Assembly (NCBI RefSeq): GCF_001424665.1
Contig: NZ_LMQS01000004.1
Span: 189,680 to 253,679, forward strand
Direction: 5' to 3'
Length of the DNA stretch: 64,000 nt
From: Methylophilus sp. Leaf416
GTDB taxonomy: Bacteria > Pseudomonadota > Gammaproteobacteria > Burkholderiales > Methylophilaceae
Below, piece by piece: positions 55,464 to 64,000 of the stretch. The position numbers and the translations under genes are program-made. The notes beneath the pieces were generated by a model, which was not told the DNA's origin, made no database searches, and saw only the letters and a list, made by a program, of their open reading frames with translations. How positions within the stretch are numbered: position 1 is the first letter of the stretch; the number at the start of each line of letters is the position of its first letter.

Positions 55464-56120
55464 ATGTTTGACGATTTTCCAAGTGACCTGCGCCAGGAAA
55501 TAGCGCAATCGGCAGCCAGGCTGATGTTTGAAGAAGGCATTAGCGACTATGGGCGCGCCAAGCGCAAAGCCGTGAAACTGCTGGGGATCCAGCAGGATGC
55601 CCCGTTGCCGACAAATGCAGAGATTGATACAGCTTTGCGGGAATACCATGCGCTTTATGCCGATGAGGCCGATGCCGCGCATTTGCATGATCTGAGGCAG
55701 GCAGCACTGCTGACCATGCAGTTATTGCAAAAGTTTAATCCTCACCTAACCGGCCCTGTACTAGACGGCACTGCCGGACCTTATGCAGATACGGATATCC
55801 ATGTGTTCGCCGAAAGCGCGAAGGAGCTGGAAATATACTTGCTGAACCAGAATATCCCTTACCACGGCGACGAGCAGCAATACCGGATGTCAGATCGCCC
55901 AGGCAAGCAGAAACATGACCTAGTGCGTAAACGTGTGCCTGTGGTGCTCGTAGAAACCCGGTTTGGTACGCAGCGTATCAGTATTTTTGAGGCGGATGAT
56001 ATCCGTTCAGCGCCGCGTAAAAATGGCGAGAAGTCCGGCATAAACCGGATGAATTTATCGCAGTTTAGCGAGATGGTGCGTTCGCAACAGTCATTGAATA
56101 CACCATTGCCAAATCAATAG
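55464..56120 (+). CDS. Nucleotidyltransferase-like protein of unknown function
   Basis: A 218-aa protein whose homologues have sometimes been labelled UDP-N-acetylmuramate-alanine ligase, but it has no Mur-ligase motifs. Residues 95-125 (PVLDGTAGPYADTDIHVFAE) read like a nucleotidyltransferase active site: G102-T103 followed by D109-x-D111. The spacing is shorter than the usual pattern. The N-terminal 40 residues are basic and helical (LMFEEGISDYGRAKRKAVKLLGI). It starts 24 bp after mrcA, so it may be co-transcribed with a cell-wall gene. Function inferred only. Confidence 0.6.
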   Translation: MFDDFPSDLRQEIAQSAARLMFEEGISDYGRAKRKAVKLLGIQQDAPLPTNAEIDTALREYHALYADEADAAHLHDLRQAALLTMQLLQKFNPHLTGPVLDGTAGPYADTDIHVFAESAKELEIYLLNQNIPYHGDEQQYRMSDRPGKQKHDLVRKRVPVVLVETRFGTQRISIFEADDIRSAPRKNGEKSGINRMNLSQFSEMVRSQQSLNTPLPNQ

Positions 56121-56121
56121 C

Positions 56122-57855
56122 TTATTGCAGGCTTATCTGGCCGTGACCTAATACCGTACCGGTCGCATACGCCACATCGACCAGCGATATCTGATAATCA
56201 CTGATGGCGCGGATTTCCTTCATTTGCGCCTCACCCAGTCGAGTCAGTGTTTCCAGCACTTCTGTCATGGTCCGCAGTCCCTCATTAAACTGTTTGAGCT
56301 CTGCTTCGTAGTTGATTCCCGCGACCAATACCTGCTGGCGTGCCGCGATAATCCGTTGCCAGTTCTGGTCTATCTTATCGAGTGCATCGTGAATCTCGCG
56401 CTTGACCGTCAATGTCTGCAGCGTCTTGGTGGTTAAACGCTGCATGCGCTGCGCAATCGCGCGGTCCAGCTTGGCTTTGCGCGCCTCATTGCTTACCGGC
56501 ATCTCGAACTTTAAGCCTAATGACCAGTCGCGGTAACGGCCATCAAACAAATCCTGGCCGATATCACTGAAGCGCTCACCTGAGCCGGACAAAGCACCAT
56601 ATTGATAATCGAGCGAAAACATCGGCAAAGTCTGGTTTTGCAGATAATCAATTTGAATCAGGTCAGCACTTAACTTGAGTTCCTGATCCAGCAACTCGAT
56701 ACGACTGTCCAGTGCATCGCGGATCAAGTGCGCACGGTCAAATTCGAATTTCACCAGCTTTGGAGGACTGGCGGGCACCCAGGGCGATTGTTTTTCCTGA
56801 TCATCCGGCAAATCATTCAATAAAAACTGTAATTGTCTATGGGCAAGCTTGAGATTGGTTTCAGCGACAATCAGTGCTTCCATGCGATCTGCCACGCCAA
56901 TTTCAGCGCGGTTTATTTCGACCGCAGCCGTCAGGCCTTCCTGCACCCGGCGTTTGACCATAGCCATATTCTGGCTGGCATATTCAAACTGGTTTTTCCG
57001 GACATCCAGCGCCGCCCAGGCTTCGTATAACTCCCAATAAGCCTTATCCACCATCGCCACAATGCGGATCGTCTGCAAACGGGTGCGCAATTGCACCCCA
57101 TCCCGATCAAGTTCGGCTATGCGGATACTGGCCTCATTCACATCACGCCCGGCATTGCGCAACAACGGCTGACTAAAGGAAAAACGCAGCGCACTACGGT
57201 ATTGGTCGCTGGCAAATTTACCCAGACTTTGCCGGTTTTCCAGAGGCGCACTCAGGGTTACGGTACCACCGGTACGCAATGGCACCTTGATGCCCGCCTC
57301 CACATCCCAGTATTCTTTTTTCTGGGCATCGAGGTTTAATTTAGCCAATTCACCATCCAGCAACGGATTGTCCGATTTGAAAATCACTTTGTCACCAGAC
57401 ATCGGTGGCGTGTCTTTCTCGGCATATTTGGCATAAGCGAAAATCACCTGGTCAAATTTGGCCTGCTCTTCGCGCAATGCCTGTTTGGCTAGTTCAGGAT
57501 CCATCCGGGCGACTTTCACCTGCAAGTTGTTTTGCAGTGCACGTTGGCGAATATCGGCAATGGTGACCTGCTGACCTTGCGCTTCGGGCAGCATACTGTC
57601 GTCTTCAGGATTATCAAATGGCAGCAAAGCCCGCTTGAGGTCTACCGAGACTGAAGGCCTGCGTTGCTGTAGCTTAACCGCATCATGCAAGGGTTGAGGA
57701 GGTTGCTGACTATATTTTTCCAGTGCCCTGCCTTCAGGCTTTTCCAACCGTTGCCGGGTGCGTGTATCACTGACTTCGTCTGCGAAAACCTGATTGCCTA
57801 CACTGATCATCACCCATAGAATGGCAGAGTGCCAAATGCTGGTCTTATCCCTCAT
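56122..57855 (-). CDS. TolC-like outer-membrane efflux protein
   Basis: A 577-aa TolC-family protein with a signal peptide (cut near VFA). The two outer-membrane efflux repeats run about residues 95-330 and 350-565; landmarks are FSFSQPLLRNAGRDVNEASIRIAELDRDG and VAYATGTVLGHGQISLQ. An N-terminal extension of about 90 residues (charged, low complexity) precedes the barrel-helix core. It overlaps the HlyD gene by 4 nt and would give the outer-membrane exit of the adjacent exporter. Confidence 0.87.
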   Translation of the reverse strand: MRDKTSIWHSAILWVMISVGNQVFADEVSDTRTRQRLEKPEGRALEKYSQQPPQPLHDAVKLQQRRPSVSVDLKRALLPFDNPEDDSMLPEAQGQQVTIADIRQRALQNNLQVKVARMDPELAKQALREEQAKFDQVIFAYAKYAEKDTPPMSGDKVIFKSDNPLLDGELAKLNLDAQKKEYWDVEAGIKVPLRTGGTVTLSAPLENRQSLGKFASDQYRSALRFSFSQPLLRNAGRDVNEASIRIAELDRDGVQLRTRLQTIRIVAMVDKAYWELYEAWAALDVRKNQFEYASQNMAMVKRRVQEGLTAAVEINRAEIGVADRMEALIVAETNLKLAHRQLQFLLNDLPDDQEKQSPWVPASPPKLVKFEFDRAHLIRDALDSRIELLDQELKLSADLIQIDYLQNQTLPMFSLDYQYGALSGSGERFSDIGQDLFDGRYRDWSLGLKFEMPVSNEARKAKLDRAIAQRMQRLTTKTLQTLTVKREIHDALDKIDQNWQRIIAARQQVLVAGINYEAELKQFNEGLRTMTEVLETLTRLGEAQMKEIRAISDYQISLVDVAYATGTVLGHGQISLQ

Positions 57856-59159
57856 GCTGGTTTAGCCGTCCCAGTGTTCAACGGTGTTAACTCATGCGGG
57901 ATACGCGGTGGAAAGCCGTTCAACAAACGCCAAAGTTCATAGCCGATAGTGACGCGCTCCAGCAACACCCAACCCTTGGCACTGATACCCTGCCGCAAGA
58001 ATCTCGGTGACGGCCATTGTGGCGAGCCGGGTTTGTGCACGACCATAATGCGGAAGTGACCACTGCCGTTATCAGTAGGATCAACGAACGAAATTTCACC
58101 TTCAAAAGTGCCGACACCGACTTGCGCCCACCCCGGCACCTGAATCGCCGGCCAGCCTTCAAATTCTAGTCTCACTACACTTTTTTTCGTAATCAACGGC
58201 GCATCGCGCCCATCTACCCATAGCTCGACTGCTCGCTGCGAGGTGTCTGGCACAATCACCAATAATGGATCCCCTTGCTTGATTATTTGCGATTGTGAAT
58301 TTACCGGTAAGCGGAAAATAGTGCCGTCGCGCGGAGCTACCACTTTTTGCATGTTTTGGCGTGCCAGCGCAATTTCGGCGTTATGCAGGCTGTTTTCACT
58401 GTCAGCCATTTCTCCTTTAATTTTATTGATCGTAGCCTCAGTCGACTCCAGATAGGCCTGGGTATCAGAACGTATCTGCTGGATATCAGCGCCTGAAGAA
58501 CTTGCTTCAGCCTTGGCTGACTGTAATTGAGCCTGAGCCGCATTCAAATTACGGCCGGCGATGATATGATCACGTTCGGCCAATTCAAGATCACGTTTTG
58601 AAACCAGGCCGTCAGCGAATAATCGTTGCAGCCGAGTGAGCTGTGAGCTGGCTGCCTCCAGGGTGGCCTGTGCCGAATTCACCGCTTCCTGGCTGCTACG
58701 TATTTTCTGGTTGGCTACATCAAGTTTGTATTGCGCAGCTGATATTTTGGCATCGCGTGCGGAGGTCAGATTCTGCTTCTGTAGCTCATAAGCATTCAGT
58801 TCATCCTGTTTTGCCATGAATTTGTTTTGAACATTATCACGCTGGGCTTCCAGGCGCTGCTTGAAATTAGGGTCGGTATCAGTGATTTCCAGCAACAAAT
58901 CTCCTTCTTTGACCAGCGTACCTTCCTGCACATGCCAGCGATTGATCAATCCACTCACGGGCGCATCAATGGTTTGCACACGTTCCGAAGGAGAATAAGC
59001 CGTGACTTTACCCAAGGCCGTCACGTTTTGCTGCCACGGTAAAAACATAAAGATGGTCGGCAATACCAGCAACAGCCAGGCCATGCGCTTGATCCACAGG
59101 CGCAAGCGCTCAGGCGTTTCAACGCCGCGTACCAGCGGGGTGGGCAGCTTAATTTGCAT
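57852..59159 (-). CDS. HlyD-family membrane fusion protein
   Basis: A 435-aa periplasmic adaptor: one inner-membrane helix (about residues 27-44), a lipoyl half (VQTIDAPVSGLINRWHVQEGTLVKEGDLLLEI), a long helical hairpin (about 110-270), the second lipoyl half (VVAPRDGTIFRLPV) and a beta-barrel domain. It links the ABC membrane protein with the TolC-like channel. It overlaps the ABC gene by 11 nt and the TolC gene by 4 nt, so the three are one coupled operon. Confidence 0.9.
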   Translation of the reverse strand: MQIKLPTPLVRGVETPERLRLWIKRMAWLLLVLPTIFMFLPWQQNVTALGKVTAYSPSERVQTIDAPVSGLINRWHVQEGTLVKEGDLLLEITDTDPNFKQRLEAQRDNVQNKFMAKQDELNAYELQKQNLTSARDAKISAAQYKLDVANQKIRSSQEAVNSAQATLEAASSQLTRLQRLFADGLVSKRDLELAERDHIIAGRNLNAAQAQLQSAKAEASSSGADIQQIRSDTQAYLESTEATINKIKGEMADSENSLHNAEIALARQNMQKVVAPRDGTIFRLPVNSQSQIIKQGDPLLVIVPDTSQRAVELWVDGRDAPLITKKSVVRLEFEGWPAIQVPGWAQVGVGTFEGEISFVDPTDNGSGHFRIMVVHKPGSPQWPSPRFLRQGISAKGWVLLERVTIGYELWRLLNGFPPRIPHELTPLNTGTAKPA

Positions 59160-60843
59160 GTTCAGCCTCTGACTTGCCGTTGCTACCTGGCTTATTATTG
59201 GCAGATTCCAGGGTAATCACCTGCTGGAACTGCTCTGCAATATGCTTGAAGCGAGTAGTCACAATCAGCATCCAGTTTGCCTCGTAGCGTTTCAGCATTG
59301 CCAGCACCTGATCCAGTTCGTACTGGGCCAAACCATCAAGCAACCCATCAATAATCATCAAATCCGGTGCGCCGATAATTGCCCTCGCCAGCATTAAACG
59401 TTGTAGTTGCGTGTAAGACATGGGGGCGCCATAGTCGGTCAGTTCGGTTTCTATCCCATTCTCAAGCTTACTGATGTCTTCCCATAACCCCAGTATCTGC
59501 AATACATCGACAATGACGTCAATCTCAATATCATTTCGGGTCAAGCGCAAATTATCGAGGATAGAACCTTGCTGCCATTCGACCTTGCCCGCCACACCGA
59601 TACGGTCACGCAAATGATCCAGATCCAGTTGGCGCAGATCAATGCCGTTGTAGGTCAAATGCCCTTGGGCCGGTTGACGCAATCCTGTGATCAGCTCAAG
59701 CAAAGTGCTTTTGCCGGTCCCCAATGCCCCAAGAATCGCCAGGCTCTGTCCGCGCCGCAGGGTAAAGTTAAGGTTGTTCACCAGCACCGTTTGCTGCTGG
59801 TGCTGATAACATAAATCGACCACCTGCAATTCGCGGTAGCCATTTTCGTTTGATTGATGCTCGCCTGACACTTCTACCGGCAAGGTTTCCAGCACACCGA
59901 GCTTGTCTACCGCGGCAAGCAGATCATAAAAGTATTCCAGCTTGGTGATAAAGCGTACAAAAGCTGACAGCACGCCAAAAATGATCAACTCGGCAGCCAC
60001 AAACTGGCCGAGGTTGATTTGACCCTGGATCACCAGCGTACCACCCAGAACCAGCATGCCAGTACCTATCAGCGCATACATGCTGACAGCGCTGATGAGC
60101 TGCGTCATTAACACGCGAAAATGATCAGTCCTTGCGTTAAGGTAATACTCGGCCAGATGCTCGGTAGTTTTAAGGGTACGTTGCCGGGCGCCATAAAATT
60201 TGGACAACCACTTGTTTCTGGCAATGTTCTCCAGCCAGGCAGCCATGGTGTATTTGGTTTTGGATTCTTGTATTGCAGTCAGTTCGGCCTGCTTGCCGAG
60301 CCAGAAAATCACTGCCCACAGAACGACCAGCATAATGATGACCAAGATGCCAAAATACAGGCTATAAAAAAGTAGCACAATGCTGCCTATCAAGCCTTGC
60401 AATAAGGCTGTCAGGCCAATGGTAAGCAGTGTCGCAACGGATTTCTGGACCGTCTGGATATCGAAGTAGCGGTTGACCAGCTCAACTGGGTTGTTTTTAT
60501 CGTAAACAGATATATGGATTTGCTGGGTGTTGTGCGCTATCAATAAGCTATTACGCACAAAAATCCGCCGCTGGATCAGTTCAACCAGGAAGCTTTCAAT
60601 GACGTAGATGGCGCCGGAAAGACCGAGCAGGCAGAATAGGATAAACCCGACGACGTAGAGCGGTTGCAATACGCCACCCATAGTCACCAGATTGACCATG
60701 GTTTGCACCGCGACAGGGGTCGCGATGCCCAACAGGCCATAGCCCATGGTCAGGTAAACCAATAACAGGATATCCTGTTTTTCAAAACTGATTAACTGGG
60801 AAACTCGTTGAAGAGGTGTTAATTCGGACTGTGCTTTTGCCAT
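59149..60843 (-). CDS. ABC exporter (membrane + NBD) with degenerate ATPase motifs
   Basis: A 564-aa half-transporter: six membrane helices (about 25-300) and a nucleotide-binding domain (about 335-545). Walker A GALGTGKS (372-379) is intact, but the signature is MSYTQ (475-479) in place of LSGGQ, Walker B ends IIDG with Gly500 where the catalytic Glu belongs, the H-loop has T530 in VTTR in place of His, and the Q-loop region reads AGKVEW. There is no C39 peptidase domain. The reading frame is intact, so this is sequence divergence, not a frameshift. Neighbouring HlyD and TolC genes place it in a type I secretion-like unit. Confidence 0.85.
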   Translation of the reverse strand: MAKAQSELTPLQRVSQLISFEKQDILLLVYLTMGYGLLGIATPVAVQTMVNLVTMGGVLQPLYVVGFILFCLLGLSGAIYVIESFLVELIQRRIFVRNSLLIAHNTQQIHISVYDKNNPVELVNRYFDIQTVQKSVATLLTIGLTALLQGLIGSIVLLFYSLYFGILVIIMLVVLWAVIFWLGKQAELTAIQESKTKYTMAAWLENIARNKWLSKFYGARQRTLKTTEHLAEYYLNARTDHFRVLMTQLISAVSMYALIGTGMLVLGGTLVIQGQINLGQFVAAELIIFGVLSAFVRFITKLEYFYDLLAAVDKLGVLETLPVEVSGEHQSNENGYRELQVVDLCYQHQQQTVLVNNLNFTLRRGQSLAILGALGTGKSTLLELITGLRQPAQGHLTYNGIDLRQLDLDHLRDRIGVAGKVEWQQGSILDNLRLTRNDIEIDVIVDVLQILGLWEDISKLENGIETELTDYGAPMSYTQLQRLMLARAIIGAPDLMIIDGLLDGLAQYELDQVLAMLKRYEANWMLIVTTRFKHIAEQFQQVITLESANNKPGSNGKSEAEHAN

Positions 60844-60903
60844 AATAAAGTTATTGTAATTCAGGCCCAGTGCATTGGTGTGTGACAGTATGGATTAAGT
60901 TCC

Positions 60904-60933
60904 AAAAAAAACGGCTCATGAAGAGCCGTTTTT
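60904..60933 (-). terminator. Intrinsic terminator after amt
   Basis: ACGGCTC (60911-60917) and GAGCCGT (60923-60929) form the stem, flanked by an A-run on the left and T-run on the right; on the minus strand it ends in a T-run of seven. It lies between the amt stop and the ABC start and closes the porin-glnK-amt operon. Confidence 0.88.
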
Positions 60934-60987
60934 CCTATCTTGCCTGCAATCCAGGTTCGAAATTAATTACTGCAATCTATCACTATA

Positions 60988-62388
60988 TTAGAGGCTGTAC
61001 GCACGCTCACCGTGCTCAGTTGTATCCAGGCCTTCGCGCTCGTATTCTTCACTAACACGCAGACCCACTACGACATCAACCACTTTGTACAGAATCACGC
61101 TCACAACACCAGTCCAGATCAGCGTTACGACTACAGCGATGATTTGAGTAGTTACTTGACCGCCCATGGTCACGCCTTCAGCGTAGCCTACACCACCCAG
61201 ACCAGGCGCCATCAGTACGCCAGTGCCTACCGCGCCCCAGATACCAGCCAGGCCGTGCACACCGAATACATCCAGTGAATCGTCGTAACCCAGTGCACCT
61301 TTCAGTTTAGTCACACCCCACAGGCTGACAAAGCTGGCAGTGAACCCGAGGATGATAGAACCCATAGGGCCGATGAAACCACATGCCGGTGTAATTGCTA
61401 CCAGGCCAGCAACAGCACCTGAAGCAGCACCCAACATGCTTGGCTTGCCTCTGAACAGCCACTCAGCAAAGATCCAGCCGATAACCGCTGCAGCTGTTGC
61501 CAATTGGGTATTAATCAATACCATACCGGCAGTCGCATCTGCAGCCAGTTCGCTACCTACGTTAAAGCCGAACCAACCCACCCACAGCAATGAAGCACCA
61601 ATCATGGTCATCACCAGGTTGTGCGGAGGCATCGCTTCTTTACCGTAACCGATACGCTTGCCTAACATCAATGCGCCAACTAATGCAGCCACACCAGCGT
61701 TGATATGTACGACAGTACCACCGGCAAAGTCTTTGGCACCCAATTCAGCCAGGTAACCACCACCCCACACCATATGCGCGATTGGGATATAAGCAAATGT
61801 CACCCATAAAGCAGTAAATAGCAGCACGGCAGAGAACTTGATGCGCTCAGCAAAACCACCGACGATCAAGCCAGGTGTTAACGCAGCAAAAATCATCTGG
61901 AAGGTCAGGAACACATATTCAGGGATCGTGCCGGACAAACTGTCAGTCGTGATGCCAGACAAAAATGCCTTGCTCAAGCCGCCGACAATCATATTGCCCT
62001 CAGTGAATGTCAGGCTGTAGCCATAAGCCGCCCACAACACAGAGATCAGCGAGAACACCACAAAAACCTGCATCAATACTGACAACATGTTTTTCTGGCG
62101 TACCAAACCACCATAGAACAGTGCCAGGCCAGGAATCGTCATCAGGATCACCAGCACAGTCGCGATAATCATGAATGCGGTATTACCGACATCCAGTGTC
62201 GCAGGTGCAGCGGCGGCCTCAGCGGGTGCGGCTTCTGCTGCTGGCGCTTCGGCTGCAGGTGCAGCATCAGGCGTCACTGTTTCCGTCACAGTAACAGTTT
62301 CTGTCACAGTTTCTTCAGCATAAGTGACTGGAATTGCTGCCAAACCCATCAGGGCGACCAGCGATAATACAGAAAGAATTTTCTTCAT
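60988..62388 (-). CDS. amtB: Ammonium transporter Amt, with acidic/Ala-Pro-rich N-terminal insert
   Basis: Inner-membrane ammonium channel of 466 aa with about eleven helices. The conserved NTAFMIIATVLVILMTIPGLALFYGG start of TM1, the FAGGTVVHINAGVAALVGA segment, and the twin pore histidines (in PIAHMVWGGG and VFGVHGLAGIWGAVG) are present. A signal peptide (cut near YAEE) is followed by a low-complexity region (residues about 25-65, TETVTV repeats then Ala/Pro/Glu). It follows glnK by 15 bp; GlnK is its partner. Confidence 0.95.
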   Translation of the reverse strand: MKKILSVLSLVALMGLAAIPVTYAEETVTETVTVTETVTPDAAPAAEAPAAEAAPAEAAAAPATLDVGNTAFMIIATVLVILMTIPGLALFYGGLVRQKNMLSVLMQVFVVFSLISVLWAAYGYSLTFTEGNMIVGGLSKAFLSGITTDSLSGTIPEYVFLTFQMIFAALTPGLIVGGFAERIKFSAVLLFTALWVTFAYIPIAHMVWGGGYLAELGAKDFAGGTVVHINAGVAALVGALMLGKRIGYGKEAMPPHNLVMTMIGASLLWVGWFGFNVGSELAADATAGMVLINTQLATAAAVIGWIFAEWLFRGKPSMLGAASGAVAGLVAITPACGFIGPMGSIILGFTASFVSLWGVTKLKGALGYDDSLDVFGVHGLAGIWGAVGTGVLMAPGLGGVGYAEGVTMGGQVTTQIIAVVVTLIWTGVVSVILYKVVDVVVGLRVSEEYEREGLDTTEHGERAYSL

Positions 62389-62403
62389 AGCTGAAGCCCT
62401 CTC

Positions 62404-62757
<354 letters not shown>

Positions 62758-62762
62758 TTAAC

Positions 62763-62787
62763 TCTGGCAGGCACCGTGCCCGCCAGA
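62763..62787 (-). other. Hairpin between porin and glnK
   Basis: An 11-position stem with one A-C mismatch pairs TCTGGCAGGCA with TGCCCGCCAGA around a 3-nt loop. No T-run follows on the minus strand, so it may be an mRNA processing or stability element that sets porin versus glnK-amt levels. Confidence 0.5.
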
Positions 62788-62818
62788 TGTGTTTACAGCA
62801 CTTATGTTTTTACAACAC

Positions 62819-63790
62819 TTAGAACGTACGAGTCAGAGTAAATACCAAACGACCTTCGTTCAAATCTTTACTTTGGGCACGAGTTGCATCGCCTTTACCG
62901 TTAAAGCTTGTACCGCCGTAACCGTTTTCACCCCAGTACTGCCTATTGCTGGCACCTACGTAGTAGATACCACCGTTCCAGCCTTCAGAGGCACCGATTT
63001 TAAACGCTTTGCTCAACCCGATTTTGTAGTCAGTGTAATCAGGGCTGGAAGCACCTGAAAAGCTTGTACTTGGACCGTTGATACCACCATCACTTGTAAA
63101 CGTAGTATCCAGTTTACCATTGACATTCAATTGGCCCACGTGACCCACCAGTGTCAGGTCCCACCATGGCAATGGATAGTTTGCGTTCACTTCAAAGTAA
63201 GTACTGCCTTTTGTACTTCCATCCCAGCCGGTTGCGCGCTCAGCACCAAACCAGTCAGTCAATGTTACAGAAAGCTTCGTGCTCAACCAGCCATAAGCCA
63301 AACCAAAGTTAACTTCAGCGGTATCCCAGCGGCCACCACGTGGTGTTAATACAGTGTTTGCACCATCTGGTCCAAGAGCAGCAGAGCTTCTGTATTTTTT
63401 CCATGAACCACCTGGATACAGGTAACCGATCAAACCAACGCTGTAGCCTAAACCTTCAACGCCAGGTACGGACCCATTATAACCACCGTAGACATCAACT
63501 TCAGCCGTTGCATCAGGGAAAGTGTTTGGTGTGACGTTAGAACCCCATGCGCCGACGTAAAAGCCGCTGTCATGCGTAATATCCAGGCCACCTTGTACAG
63601 AAGGTTTGTGCCAGTTTTGTGAAATACCACGTGCGTAGTAATCAGACACGAAGCCAATGTTGGCTGTCGCTGCCCAAGGAGATTTTGCTTCTACAGCCGC
63701 GGGCGCTTTTTCTTCAGCTTCAGCTGCATAAGAAACTTGTGCGAGTGACAAGGTGCCTAATACTGCTGTAAGTAAAATAGATTGACGCAT
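62819..63790 (-). CDS. TorF family putative porin
   Basis: An outer-membrane beta-barrel protein of 323 aa with a signal peptide (cut near SYA, then an Ala/Glu/Lys-rich linker). The family pattern ATANIGFVSDYYARGISQNWHKPSVQGGLDITHDSGFYVGAWGSNV (described by its ends) and the closing GRLVFTLTRTF, with a terminal Phe, are clear. The family (TIGR02001-type) is often encoded beside glnK-amt. Its substrate is unproven; the setting suggests uptake of a nitrogen source. It is first in the sigma-54 operon. Confidence 0.9.
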   Translation of the reverse strand: MRQSILLTAVLGTLSLAQVSYAAEAEEKAPAAVEAKSPWAATANIGFVSDYYARGISQNWHKPSVQGGLDITHDSGFYVGAWGSNVTPNTFPDATAEVDVYGGYNGSVPGVEGLGYSVGLIGYLYPGGSWKKYRSSAALGPDGANTVLTPRGGRWDTAEVNFGLAYGWLSTKLSVTLTDWFGAERATGWDGSTKGSTYFEVNANYPLPWWDLTLVGHVGQLNVNGKLDTTFTSDGGINGPSTSFSGASSPDYTDYKIGLSKAFKIGASEGWNGGIYYVGASNRQYWGENGYGGTSFNGKGDATRAQSKDLNEGRLVFTLTRTF

Positions 63791-63860
63791 TTATGAGTCC
63801 TCTCTCTATAAAGTCTTGATCGAATTGTTGTAAACGAGAATGAAACAACATTGACCACTA

Positions 63861-63877
63861 AGCAAGGCATGTGCCAA
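63861..63877 (-). promoter_or_regulatory. Sigma-54 (RpoN) promoter of porin-glnK-amt
   Basis: The minus strand reads TTGGCACATGCCTTGCT, matching TGGCAC-N5-TTGCW with exactly 10 bases between the GG (-24) and GC (-12) elements. Predicted start near 63850, about 60 bp before the porin ATG. No clear NtrC site (TGCACC-N5-GGTGCA type) is visible in the remaining AT-rich 120 bp to the window end. Confidence 0.87.
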
Positions 63878-64000
63878 TCAACATAATTATTTAAAATCAT
63901 ATATTTAAGTTATTATTTGAAATTTTAATTTCTTATACTTTCATAACCATTTGATTTTTATAGTTTTTATATAAAAAATAGGCATTAAATTTAGATTTTC

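Noticed and set aside
59149-60843. Calling the ABC gene a pseudogene
   Set aside because: The frame is full length, membrane helices and Walker A are intact, and it overlaps functional-looking HlyD and TolC genes, so divergence seems more likely than decay.

Overview
The window looks like a chromosomal segment of a Gram-negative betaproteobacterium. Supporting signs are LPS-type outer-membrane maintenance (MlaA), a canonical pilMNOPQ-aroK-aroB-dgt operon, a regulatory PTS block with HPr kinase and RapZ, TolC-type secretion and a TorF-type porin next to glnK-amt. Gene content and moderate GC suggest Methylophilaceae (Methylophilus or Methylotenera relatives), but that is inference without a database search. 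There is no phage, complete IS element or CRISPR array; the DNA is ordinary core chromosome with several accessory-looking blocks.

Layout. 1-3.0 kb: a dispersed-repeat hairpin, the MlaA lipoprotein, and an MFS exporter with a DUF4186 protein. 3.0-6.2 kb: a possible small structured RNA, two tandem paralogous cysteine-containing exported proteins, a NodB-like deacetylase homologue and AlkB. 6.3-11.2 kb: hpf-hprK-rapZ-EIIA(Man)-ptsH-ptsI, a phosphorelay with no sugar permease and no ptsN. 11.4-18.5 kb: oligopeptidase A, a VOC/HPPD-like protein of unknown substrate, thiopurine methyltransferase, a HAD phosphatase and an amidase. 18.6-25.4 kb: a three-gene minus-strand cluster (transglutaminase-DUF2126, circularly permuted ATP-grasp/alpha-E fusion, second transglutaminase) resembling predicted peptide-ligation and cleavage systems. 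25.6-31.4 kb: SPFH/NfeD pair, valS, a zinc-ribbon membrane protein and a BFD-like ferredoxin.

31.4-42.9 kb holds the most interesting block: one long, translationally coupled minus-strand operon encoding an MSHA-like pilus or secretion machine. It contains a secretin lipoprotein, a TPR protein, an ATPase with a c-di-GMP-type MshEN domain, a GspF-type platform protein, a PilM-PilN-like fusion, a PilO-like protein and two pilin-like proteins. A moeB-like gene follows, and a GGDEF diguanylate cyclase sits immediately upstream. No ordinary major pilin or prepilin peptidase is seen here.

42.9-52.8 kb: tRNA-His, tRNA-Arg and tRNA-Pro, folD, dksA, then (minus strand) pilMNOPQ-aroK-aroB-dgt with an intrinsic terminator running into the aroK start. 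53.0-56.1 kb: penicillin-binding protein 1A and a nucleotidyltransferase-like protein. 56.1-60.8 kb: a TolC/HlyD/ABC exporter set whose ABC protein keeps Walker A but has lost the signature, Walker B glutamate, H-loop and probably Q-loop residues. 60.9-63.9 kb: a nitrogen-control operon (TorF porin, glnK, amt) read from a near-consensus sigma-54 promoter and closed by an intrinsic terminator.

Together these genes show two separate secretin machines, one probably tuned by c-di-GMP; a carbon/nitrogen phosphorelay; RpoN-driven ammonium uptake; and several conserved but poorly understood modules.
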